From contig JAGXRV010000059.1 of NCBI GenBank assembly GCA_018335695.1, positions 1 through 32,481 of the forward strand: a DNA stretch of 32,481 nt. Direction: 5' to 3'. A program made the translations under genes and the position numbers. Shown here in pieces: positions 1 to 7,100 of the stretch; position 1 is the first letter of the stretch; the number at the start of each line of letters is the position of its first letter. The DNA comes from Clostridium sp. Its GTDB lineage: Bacteria > Bacillota > Dethiobacteria > Dethiobacterales > Dethiobacteraceae. Under the pieces are notes generated by a model. That model ran no database searches. It saw nothing but the letters and a program-made list of their open reading frames with translations, and was not told the origin of the DNA.

Positions 1-17
1 TGCGCCGCAAGCGCTGA
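1..17 (+). CDS. 3' end of an upstream gene, possibly ftsZ
   Basis: Read in the third frame, the window opens with codons for R-R-K-R followed by TGA at 15-17; the two bases before them (TG) would complete a Leu codon if preceded by C or T. A C-terminus ending in L-R-R-K-R resembles the conserved C-terminal tail of FtsZ, and ftsZ often lies just upstream of spoIIGA in spore-forming Firmicutes. The terminator at 140-180 supports a + strand gene ending near here. With so few residues this is inference from tail sequence and synteny only. Confidence 0.35.
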
Positions 18-139
18 GTCGGTTGCAGCCGTAATTATCATAAGGCGAATTTTTCAGACAATGCGCCAATTATTTCGTAGTTGGCGGAGAAGACAATTTT
101 TAAGTTGAACTCCGGCAGATAAATTGTGAGAAGATAAAG

Positions 140-180
140 GCTAGGGACAGACAATGTCTCCCTGGCTTTTGTTTTTTCTT
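140..180 (+). terminator. Intrinsic terminator upstream of spoIIGA
   Basis: GCTAGGG (140-146) pairs with CCCTGGC (160-166) with one T-G wobble; inside it ACA (147-149) faces TGT (155-157). A T-rich tract follows (167-180). It lies before the spoIIG promoter and probably ends the upstream transcript. Bases 18-139 hold no convincing gene. Confidence 0.65.
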
Positions 181-208
181 CTGGCAGTGCATCCCTATAA
201 CTTACTAT

Positions 209-242
209 CCCCTCTCCCTCTGGGAGAGGGTTAGGGTGAGGG
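209..242 (-). repeat. Palindromic dispersed repeat, family A, copy 1
   Basis: The core is CCCTCTCCC facing GGGAGAGGG, with a GGGTGAGGG arm. The reverse complement of these 34 bases matches 7813-7846 with two mismatches. It sits between the upstream terminator and the spoIIG promoter. It resembles REP-like intergenic elements; its function is unknown. Confidence 0.8.
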
Positions 243-256
243 CTAATGTTTTTGTG

Positions 257-303
257 TTCGACACCAGTTTATGACAAATTATTATGAGAGACTGTTTTAT
301 AAT
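257..303 (+). promoter_or_regulatory. spoIIG promoter with two Spo0A boxes and long spacer
   Basis: A perfect -10 TATAAT lies at 298-303. A -35-like ATGACA at 271-276 is 21 bases upstream, longer than the usual 17. Two sites fit the reverse-complement Spo0A box (TTYGACAAA): TTCGACACC at 257-265 (7/9) and TATGACAAA at 270-278 (8/9), the second overlapping the -35. In Bacillus subtilis the spoIIG promoter has a 22 bp spacer and 0A boxes over the -35, and sigma-A polymerase needs Spo0A~P to fire it. The same layout here strongly suggests direct Spo0A control. Confidence 0.75.
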
Positions 304-369
304 CAGACATAGAGAGTAGAGAATTTGCATATACATTAACGGTTTGTCCGGCCTTAGGGCGGTGAGAAG

Positions 370-1266
370 ATGTATGTGGAGGATTTGCTTGCGCTTAATT
401 TTCTGATGAACACTGTGTTGCTCTATTTTACAGCACGGCTGACCGGGCGCAGGCTGACGTGCGGGCGGCTAATGGCGGGCGGGTTTTTCGCGGCACTCTA
501 CAGTCTGATTATTTTTTTACCGACGGCTGATTTTGCTTATACTTCGGTCGGAAAAATCGGAGCTTCTATTCTGATTATTATCTTTACATTTAGGCCGAAA
601 CGCTTGCGGGAAGGCCTTCGTCTGTGCGTCGCTTTTTTCCTTTCCTCTTTTTTTCTGGCCGGGACTGTGTTTGCGCTCTATTTCTTTGGCGACGCGCCCG
701 CGATGGTACGGGGAGGCGTCTTCTATTTGACTGCCCCACGTCCGGGTTTGCTCTTTGGCGGTGTCTTGGTATCATTACTGCTTTTGGCGGGGGTTTGGCA
801 TTTTGCTGAGCGTCAGCGCAGAAGTAAGAGCCTGCGCTTTCGTGTAACCATTAAGTGTGGGGAAAAAAGCGCTGAAACAGTCGGATTGGTTGACACAGGC
901 AACCATTTGCACGATCCGCTTTCCGGGCGGCCGCTATGTGTGGCTAGCTATGGAGCAGTGGAAGCTTTGCTGCCGTCAGCCTTACGGGAAAGCTATAGAC
1001 GGGCAGCAGATCCGGTAAGTGCGCTGACAGAATTAAGCGGCTCTGAAGCTGTCCGCTACGGCGTGACCCCTTTTCGCTCCTTGGAGAACGCCGGGGTGCT
1101 TGTTACTTTCCGACCTGATCTTGTGGTTCTGGAAGGGGCGGGAGTGCGGAAGGAGTGTGGAGATCTTGTTTTTGCGATTTCTGCTAAAGCATTATTATTA
1201 GATAATGAGGCGGAAGTTTTGCTTAACCCAGCCATCATGGATTTTATGGGAGGTGTAGGCCATTGA
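370..1266 (+). CDS. spoIIGA: Sigma-E processing peptidase SpoIIGA
   Basis: This 298-residue protein is a membrane-bound aspartic protease that removes the N-terminal pro-sequence of pro-sigma-E in the mother cell after asymmetric division, on signalling from SpoIIR made in the forespore. The first ~145 residues are hydrophobic with about five membrane segments. The cytoplasmic half carries the catalytic Asp motif L-V-D-T-G-N with Asp175. ATG at 370 begins the typical M-Y-V-E-D N-terminus. The stop overlaps the sigE start (TTGA, 1263-1266), so the protease and its substrate are translationally coupled. Length and architecture are normal for the family, and the Spo0A-type promoter lies upstream. 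Confidence 0.95.
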   Translation: MYVEDLLALNFLMNTVLLYFTARLTGRRLTCGRLMAGGFFAALYSLIIFLPTADFAYTSVGKIGASILIIIFTFRPKRLREGLRLCVAFFLSSFFLAGTVFALYFFGDAPAMVRGGVFYLTAPRPGLLFGGVLVSLLLLAGVWHFAERQRRSKSLRFRVTIKCGEKSAETVGLVDTGNHLHDPLSGRPLCVASYGAVEALLPSALRESYRRAADPVSALTELSGSEAVRYGVTPFRSLENAGVLVTFRPDLVVLEGAGVRKECGDLVFAISAKALLLDNEAEVLLNPAIMDFMGGVGH

Positions 1267-1994
1267 AATACTTAGTCCACCGGCGGTTGAAGCTGAGGTT
1301 GCTTTTTTTGCGCCTCATGCGGCGTCTGGGATTGGAATTTCTCTCGGGAGTCTATTATGTCGGCAGTTCGGAGGTGCTGCCGCCGCCCTTGTCCCAAGAT
1401 GAAGAAGTATTTCTGGTAGAAAAACTGAAAAGCGGTGACTTTGCAGTTAAAACAGTTCTGATAGAACGTAATCTGCGCCTCGTTGTCTATATTGCCAGAA
1501 AGTTTGAGAATACCGGTATTCATGTGGATGATTTAGTTTCCATCGGGACAATCGGTTTGATTAAGGCTGTTAACACTTTTGATCCATACAAAAATATTAA
1601 ACTTGCCACTTATGCTTCAAAATGTATTGAGAATGAGATTTTAATGTATCTGCGAAGGAATAATAAATTAAAGTCGGAAGTTTCTTTTGATGAACCGCTG
1701 AATGTGGACTGGGACGGCAACGAACTTTTACTCTCCGATGTGTTGGGTACTGAAAACGATTTGGTATTAAAAGGCATTGAGGCTGAAGTGGAACGCACTT
1801 TGCTCTACAATGCCATTGAAAAATTGAACAGACGTGAAAAGCGAATTATGGAATTGCGTTTCGGTCTTTTAGGACAGCAGGAAAGAACGCAAAAAGAAGT
1901 CGCCAGCCTGCTTGGAATCTCCCAATCGTATATTTCAAGGCTGGAAAAGCGAATTATTAAGCGACTAAAAAAAGAAATCAAGAAGATGGAGTAA
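1263..1994 (+). CDS. sigE: RNA polymerase sporulation sigma factor SigE (pro-sigma-E)
   Basis: A 243-residue mother-cell sigma factor of the sigma-70 family. The basic, amphipathic first ~28 residues (rich in K, R and L) match the membrane-associated pro-sequence cut off by SpoIIGA. Region 2 ([16 protein letters not shown] then T-F-D-P at about 92-115) contacts core polymerase and the -10; region 4 with its helix-turn-helix ([19 protein letters not shown]) closes the protein. The TTG start at 1263 has GGGAGGTG (1248-1255) seven bases upstream and overlaps the spoIIGA stop. sigG follows in the conserved order. Confidence 0.96.
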   Translation: MKYLVHRRLKLRLLFLRLMRRLGLEFLSGVYYVGSSEVLPPPLSQDEEVFLVEKLKSGDFAVKTVLIERNLRLVVYIARKFENTGIHVDDLVSIGTIGLIKAVNTFDPYKNIKLATYASKCIENEILMYLRRNNKLKSEVSFDEPLNVDWDGNELLLSDVLGTENDLVLKGIEAEVERTLLYNAIEKLNRREKRIMELRFGLLGQQERTQKEVASLLGISQSYISRLEKRIIKRLKKEIKKME

Positions 1995-2025
1995 AAGGGA
2001 AGAAAGCTATCTGGCTGCTGCGACT

Positions 2026-2054
2026 GCATAAAAAGATCCTCTCAGGAAATACTG
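2026..2054 (+). promoter_or_regulatory. Possible sigma-F-type promoter for sigG
   Basis: GCATA (2026-2030) matches the sigma-F -35, and GGAAATACTG (2045-2054) fits the sigma-F -10 consensus GGNRANANTR. The spacer is 14 bases, about one short of usual. sigG is transcribed from a forespore promoter under sigma-F in Bacillus, so the position fits. A pattern match only. Confidence 0.4.
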
Positions 2055-2111
2055 CATCTATAAGGACGGGTGTTTTTATTCGAGGCAATTTTCAACTGGG
2101 AGGAAAACAGT

Positions 2112-2885
2112 TTGATCAATAAGGTAGAAATATGCGGCGTTAATACGGCAAAATTGCCTGTGTTAAAAAGCGAAGAAATGCGCCGTCTGTTCACTCTGTT
2201 TCGCCAAGGGGACGAAACGGCCCGCGAGAAACTGGTCAACGGAAACTTGCGTTTGGTGTTGAGTGTGATTCAGCGCTTTAACAATCGCGGCGAATATGTT
2301 GACGATTTGTTTCAGGTTGGCTGCATCGGCCTGATCAAGGCGATAGATAATTTTGATTTAAGTCAGAATGTCAAGTTTTCCACTTATGCAGTGCCGATGA
2401 TTATCGGTGAAATCCGGCGTTATCTAAGAGACAATAATCCTATCCGTGTCTCACGCTCATTGCGTGATATAGCTTACAAAGTTTTGCAAATCAGGGATAT
2501 TCTGGCGAATCGCTTCGGGAGAGAACCAAATATTAATGAAATTGCCAAGGAGTTGGATTTGAAGCGGGAGGATGTCGTTTTTGCGCTGGATGCAATCCAG
2601 GAGCCGGTATCTCTTTTTGAGCCGATTTACCAAGATGGTGGCGATCCGATTTTTGTGATGGATCAGATTGCGGACGATAAAAGTCAGGATGAAAAGTGGC
2701 TGGAAATTTTGGCAATCAAAGAAGCGCTCCAGAAGTTAAATGAACGGGAAAAATTAATCTTGACGTTACGTTTTTACCGTGGCAAAACCCAAATGGAAGT
2801 GGCTGATGAAATCGGGATTTCTCAAGCTCAAGTCTCACGTTTGGAAAAAGCGGCGCTTGGACATTTGCGTAAACATGTACAGTAA
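2112..2885 (+). CDS. sigG: RNA polymerase sporulation sigma factor SigG
   Basis: A 257-residue forespore sigma factor controlling late forespore genes. I chose TTG at 2112: GGGAGG (2098-2103) lies eight bases upstream and the product then begins M-I-N-K-V-E-I-C-G-V, the signature sigma-G N-terminus; the longer reading from 2070 adds 14 unrelated residues. Regions 2 (N-R-G-E-Y-V-D-D-L-F-Q-V-G-C-I-G-L), 3 and 4 (Q-M-E-V-A-D-E-I-G-I-S-Q-A-Q-V-S-R-L-E) are complete. It resembles Bacillus SigG nearly throughout, including R-V-S-R-S-L-R-D-I-A-Y-K. It follows sigE by 117 bases that hold a sigma-F-like promoter. Confidence 0.96.
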   Translation: MINKVEICGVNTAKLPVLKSEEMRRLFTLFRQGDETAREKLVNGNLRLVLSVIQRFNNRGEYVDDLFQVGCIGLIKAIDNFDLSQNVKFSTYAVPMIIGEIRRYLRDNNPIRVSRSLRDIAYKVLQIRDILANRFGREPNINEIAKELDLKREDVVFALDAIQEPVSLFEPIYQDGGDPIFVMDQIADDKSQDEKWLEILAIKEALQKLNEREKLILTLRFYRGKTQMEVADEIGISQAQVSRLEKAALGHLRKHVQ

Positions 2886-2899
2886 AGGAGGTGGAGAAA

Positions 2900-3097
2900 G
2901 TGCGTACAAAGAGTGTAAGCAAAATAAATTTGAGCCTTCTTATGTTCTTTGTCCTCCTGGCAGTATTTCTGTTTCCCTCCGCCGAGCCGCTTCAGGCGTT
3001 TACGCAGTCTAATTTAATTAGAGTTTCCGAAATACGGGAAGTGGATGGGCAGCTTTTTTACAGGCGCTTCGCTCCGGTTTCCGATATGATGCCGTAA
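2900..3097 (+). CDS. Small predicted secreted protein downstream of sigG
   Basis: A 65-residue product I do not recognise. GTG at 2900 is chosen because AAAGGAGGT (2884-2892), overlapping the sigG stop, is correctly spaced for it; the in-frame GTG at 2891 lies inside that ribosome site. The N-terminus has basic residues, a hydrophobic core (L-S-L-L-M-F-F-V-L-L-A-V-F-L-F) and a possible L-Q-A signal peptidase site near residue 33, leaving about 32 mature residues. It would be co-transcribed with sigG and is followed by a terminator, so expression during sporulation and export into the forespore envelope are plausible inferences. Confidence 0.6.
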   Translation: MRTKSVSKINLSLLMFFVLLAVFLFPSAEPLQAFTQSNLIRVSEIREVDGQLFYRRFAPVSDMMP

Positions 3098-3136
3098 GGT
3101 AAAAATCGTTAGAAAAAAGAGGTTCTTGCTCGCTTG

Positions 3137-3168
3137 CCTGTCGATCAGTTAATGTCGGCAGGTTTTTT
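3137..3168 (+). terminator. Terminator after the sigG unit
   Basis: CCTGTCGA (3137-3144) pairs with TCGGCAGG (3155-3162) with one T-G wobble and a 10-base loop, followed by six T (3163-3168). It ends the sigG transcript. A run of nine G follows at 3196-3204. Confidence 0.75.
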
Positions 3169-3317
3169 GCGCTTCTGAGGAAGGCGACATTTTCTGGGGG
3201 GGGGCAGGACGGCATGCAGCGGGGAGGAAAAATGAAGGGCCAGTTGCTAATTGGACTGTTTAAAGCCGGATGGCAATCATATACTGATAGAAATTAAAAA
3301 ACAGGAGTGGGTGCTCG

Positions 3318-3572
3318 ATGATTAAAATCTCGGAGATGAGAAATAGAGATGTGGTTAATATTGCGGATGGCAGAAGGTTGGGGGTGATTTGCGATTTGGA
3401 TCTTGACCTAGACAACGGTCGGATTGTCGCAATTATTGTTCCCAGTACAAACCGTTTTTTCAGCTTCTTTAGCAGCGGGCGTGATTATCTGATTCCCTGG
3501 GAGAATGTTGTCAGAATCGGTGTCGATACTATCCTTGTCGAAATCAAGGAAACAGGGTATCGTAACCGCTAA
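3318..3572 (+). CDS. ylmC: YlmC/YmxH family PRC-barrel protein
   Basis: An 84-residue single-domain protein of the YlmC/YmxH family, linked to sporulation by gene context; its molecular role is not established. It shows the PRC-barrel pattern: I-S-E-M-R-N-R-D-V-V-N near the start, G-R-R-L-G-V-I-C-D-L-D-L-D-L-D-N-G-R-I, then Y-L-I-P-W-E-N-V-V-R-I-G-V-D-T-I-L-V. ATG at 3318 has CAGGAG upstream. ylmC-type genes follow sigG in many spore formers, so this is the sporulation edge of the conserved cluster. nrdR, with its own promoter, follows. Confidence 0.88.
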   Translation: MIKISEMRNRDVVNIADGRRLGVICDLDLDLDNGRIVAIIVPSTNRFFSFFSSGRDYLIPWENVVRIGVDTILVEIKETGYRNR

Positions 3573-3580
3573 ATTTGCCT

Positions 3581-3609
3581 TTGACATACAACATCTGGTG
3601 TTGTATAAT
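3581..3609 (+). promoter_or_regulatory. Sigma-A promoter of the nrd operon
   Basis: TTGACA (3581-3586) and TATAAT (3604-3609) are both perfect consensus with a 17-base spacer. Both NrdR boxes overlap or adjoin it, so this is the strong repressible promoter for nrdR-nrdD-nrdG. Confidence 0.9.
3586..3601 (+). promoter_or_regulatory. NrdR box 1
   Basis: ATACAACATCTGGTGT matches 12 of 16 positions of the NrdR consensus ACACWATATATWGTGT. It sits in the spacer between -35 and -10 and lies within a larger inverted repeat (3586-3606, 8-base arms). Its start is exactly 31 bases before that of box 2. Confidence 0.75.
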
Positions 3610-3616
3610 TATGCCA

Positions 3617-3632
3617 GCACTAGATATAGTGC
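3617..3632 (+). promoter_or_regulatory. NrdR box 2
   Basis: GCACTAGATATAGTGC matches 13 of 16 positions of the NrdR consensus, within an 18-base inverted repeat (3616-3633, AGCACTA/TAGTGCT). It covers the likely transcription start. Tandem boxes about 31-32 bp apart, on one face of the helix, are the known NrdR operator layout. Confidence 0.82.
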
Positions 3633-3656
3633 TTTGTTAAAGGAGGTTAGAGCAGG

Positions 3657-4121
3657 ATGAAATGCCCTTACTGTGGGTGTGTTGAGAGCCGGGTGGTTGA
3701 TTCCCGGTCTACCGATGAGGGAGGTGCCATCCGCAGGCGGCGGGAGTGTACAGCTTGTGAAAAACGCTTTACTACCTATGAAAAGCTGGAGGAATCTCCG
3801 ATTATTGTGGTTAAGCGGGACGGCAGCAGGCAAATCTTTGAGCGTGGAAAAATTTTAAATGGTCTGATTTATGCCGGGGGCAATCGGAAGATTCCGTTAA
3901 GTGTGTTTGAAGATTTGGTGGATGAAGTTGAACGTGAGTTGCGGAACAGTTTTCATCAGGAAGTGGCGTCAGATGAGATCGGACAAAGGGTGTTGACCAA
4001 GCTTCGCGAGATAGATGAAGTAGCATATGTGCGTTTCGCTTCTGTCTACCACAAATTTAAAGATATCGATGATTTTAGAGAAGTTCTCAAGAATATGCCA
4101 AAAAAGAAAGCGAGTAAATAG
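3657..4121 (+). CDS. nrdR: Transcriptional repressor NrdR
   Basis: A 154-residue nucleotide-sensing repressor of ribonucleotide reductase genes. The N-terminal zinc ribbon has Cys3, Cys6, Cys31 and Cys34; an ATP-cone (about 49-139) binds ATP or dATP and controls oligomerisation and DNA binding. ATG at 3657 follows AAAGGAGG. Length is typical. The two NrdR boxes in its own promoter imply autorepression together with nrdD and nrdG, which follow on the same strand (gap to nrdD 26 bases). Confidence 0.97.
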   Translation: MKCPYCGCVESRVVDSRSTDEGGAIRRRRECTACEKRFTTYEKLEESPIIVVKRDGSRQIFERGKILNGLIYAGGNRKIPLSVFEDLVDEVERELRNSFHQEVASDEIGQRVLTKLREIDEVAYVRFASVYHKFKDIDDFREVLKNMPKKKASK

Positions 4122-4147
4122 CGACCGAAAGCGGGGGACACAGTTAG

Positions 4148-7100
4148 ATGTTTGTAGAGATCAAAAAACGTGACGGACGTGTTGTGCCGTTTAATGCCGA
4201 AAAGATTACGGATGCAATCTTGAAGGCAGCCAAGGCTGTGGGTGGCGAAAATCGTAAAATTGCAGAGAGCCTGACTAAGCAAGTTGTGGTCAATCTGAAG
4301 AAATTGGGCTATAACGGGATTATCCCCGCCGTCGAAGATGTTCAGGATACTGTGGAAAAAGTGCTCATAGAAAATGGACATGCCCGGACGGCGAAAGCAT
4401 ACATACTTTATCGTGACCGTCGGAGCCGGATTCGTGAAGGCAAGTCGGATTTAATGGATACGGTCAAGGAAATTTTAGTGGAAACCAGCCGGGAGAATGC
4501 CAATGTCTCTAATTCACCCTCCGCAAAAATGCTGCAAATTGCCAGTGCGGCAAGCAAGCGGTATTATTTGACCAATCTTTTGCCTGAAGAGTTTGCCCAT
4601 GCCCATACGAGCGGGGCGCTTCATATTCATGACTTGGATTATTACGGCAAGACGCTCAACTGTTTGCAAGTGGACTTAACAAAACTTTTAACCGAAGGAT
4701 TTAATACAGGTTACGGTTTTATCCGTCCGCCCAAAAGAGTGGCTTCTGCTGCTGCTCAGGCTGCTATAATCCTGCAAAGTAATCAAAATGATATGTTTGG
4801 CGGTCAGAGTTTTCCCCATTTTGACCGTTCGATGGCGGAAGTTGTCAAGACTATGGCGGCTGTGCCGTCTGAGGAAGAAGTCTTCCAGGCGATGGAGGGT
4901 TTGGTATACAATCTTAACACGATGCACTCACTGAGTGGTAACGAACGAATCTGGATTTTGGACAAACAGGTCGGCGAGTTTTCCACGCGCTCCATGGAAG
5001 AGTTCCACAGGACGTTTGAGGAAGGCCGTTATCAGGCGTTGAGCGTGAATTACAGGACAGGTGCCACGGAAATAAAGGATATTACCGCCAGCATCAGGCA
5101 TAAGAACTTAAATAAGATATTCCATGTGAAGCTGAAGTCCGGACAGAAAGTTACTGTGACAGATAATCATTCTGTGATGACAATCGGGGACAGCGGAAAG
5201 ATTGAAACTGCGGTTCCTTCCCGTCTGCGCCGTGCGCTGGTTCCCAGGGAGTTGCAGTTAGTGAAAGACAAAATTGTTTTTGACATGACAAAATACCCGG
5301 CGTCAGTCAAATATGAGCTGGACAGCCTGGAGCTTACGCTGGCATTGGCTAAAGTGATGGGGCTATATGCGGCAGAAGGCTCAGTGGATGCTTCAACTCT
5401 CTACCTTGCCCTTTTCAACAGTGAACTGGAAACAGAGGCTTTAAGTCTGCTTAGAGAAATTCATCCGGGATTCTCCGTACGGCTTCGTGTGGCAAAGGGA
5501 AAAACTCGTGATCTGGCTTGTAATGTCGGACAGCGCTTTGCAGCTTTTTTGGCCGATAAATGCGGGCGGGGGGCAGTAAATAAGCGTGTGCCGGGTGAGT
5601 TGTTTTTTGCCGGTGAGGCGTATGTCAGAGCATTTTTGGACGGATACCTTTCCGGAGACGGGACGGTTGGCGCTAACAGGGTTGTTGCCGGTACCGTTTC
5701 GAGAGAATTGCGGGACGGTATCCAACTGCTGTATATGAAGCTTGGTGTTCCGGTATCTCTACGTGATACGTTGCCACAGAGTAATTTTGCAACAGCGCAT
5801 CAGCGGTATATGGTATCTGCTGGTGGATATTATCTTGGCAATCTGGCGCTAAGCGGAGGAAAAGGCGGCAAACTGTCTGAAGCGATCGGTGTCAAAGGCG
5901 AGCAAACACCATATGATTACGAGTTTTTACGCCAGATGATTAAAGATGTATATGGTGTGTTCTGTGGAAATGCGTATAACTACAGAATTAAACCGCAATA
6001 TCTGGAAAGTATAGCAAAAGACTTGATCGGCCGTATTCTGGAGGATCATGAGAAAGAAAGCATCGGGCAAATAGCTCGCGAACAATTCTGGTTTGACAGT
6101 CTGGTGGATATGCTGCCGCAGATCCAGTCAACAGAAAAATTTCATTTGCTTAAAAAGCTTAACAGCCGGCAGTTGCCCCGTTTCAGCAAATATTTGCCCG
6201 TGTTTTACCCTTATGAAGAAATGCTGTCGCGTTTCTTTTTGCCTAAAACAGTCTGTAACGAGAGCGGCAGCAGGATTGACAACAGTTGCCAGAGTCCTGC
6301 CCTTGTTATGGCTTGGGCACGCATGATTCTGGCACAAAACGACAAGATGGTTTCTCTTTTAGAAGTGCTCAACAGGGTTCTTAGGTTATGGCCGATGCAG
6401 GTCAGCGAACTTCAGGAAGCACCGCACGAGGAGTTTGTCTACGATATTTCGGTAAGTGATAACGAAAATTTTCTGACAGCGGAAGGTATCTTTGTTCATA
6501 ACTCCCGCGCAGGCGCACAGGTCCCTTTTTCCTCACTTAATGTAGGTACTGACACGTCGGAAGTAGGCAGAGCAATAACGCGTTCTATTCTGAGAGCTTT
6601 TGACCGCGGCTTGGGTAACGGAGAGAGTCCTATTTTTCCTAATTTGGTCTTCAGGACAAAAAAAGGTGTAAATCTTGAGCCGGGTGACCCTAACTTTGAT
6701 TTGTTTAAACTGGCACAAAAAGTGGCAGCCAAGCGCTTGAATCCAACCTTTAGTTTCATGGATACAACCTTTAATTCGAAATACGGGGAAGAAGTAGCAT
6801 ATATGGGTTGTCGTACGCGGGTGATCGGCAACCGCCATGGCGAAGAACGGTCTGCCGGCCGCGGAAATATTGCTCCCGTTTCTCTGAATTTGCCGCGTCT
6901 TGCACTGCAGGCACGGGATGTGAACCTGTTTTTTGTGGAACTTGATCGTTTGCTGCGTGTGGGAGCCCGTCAGTTGTTGCACCGCTTTGAAATTCTGGGT
7001 AATCTGCGTGTACGAGATCTGCCGTTTTTAATGGGTCAAAAATTGTATATGGATTCGGAAAAGCTGGAGTTGGACGACCCTATTAAAGAGGTGATTAAGC

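Noticed and set aside
1-108. Open reading in frame 1 from the window edge to a TGA at 106-108.
   Set aside because: The peptide is Arg-rich and unlike any neighbour expected here; the third-frame L-R-R-K-R stop is the better candidate for the upstream gene end.
2064-2078. GGACGGGTGTTTTT upstream of sigG is identical to the 3' arm of the ileS leader terminator (12897-12910).
   Set aside because: No pairing 5' arm is present before sigG, so it is not a terminator there; a 14-base match can be chance.
3196-3204. Run of nine G, possible slippage or contingency site.
   Set aside because: It lies between a terminator and ylmC outside any gene I can support.
3278-3285. CATATACT upstream of ylmC resembles a sigma-E -10 element.
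   Set aside because: No acceptable -35 at the right distance; too weak to list.
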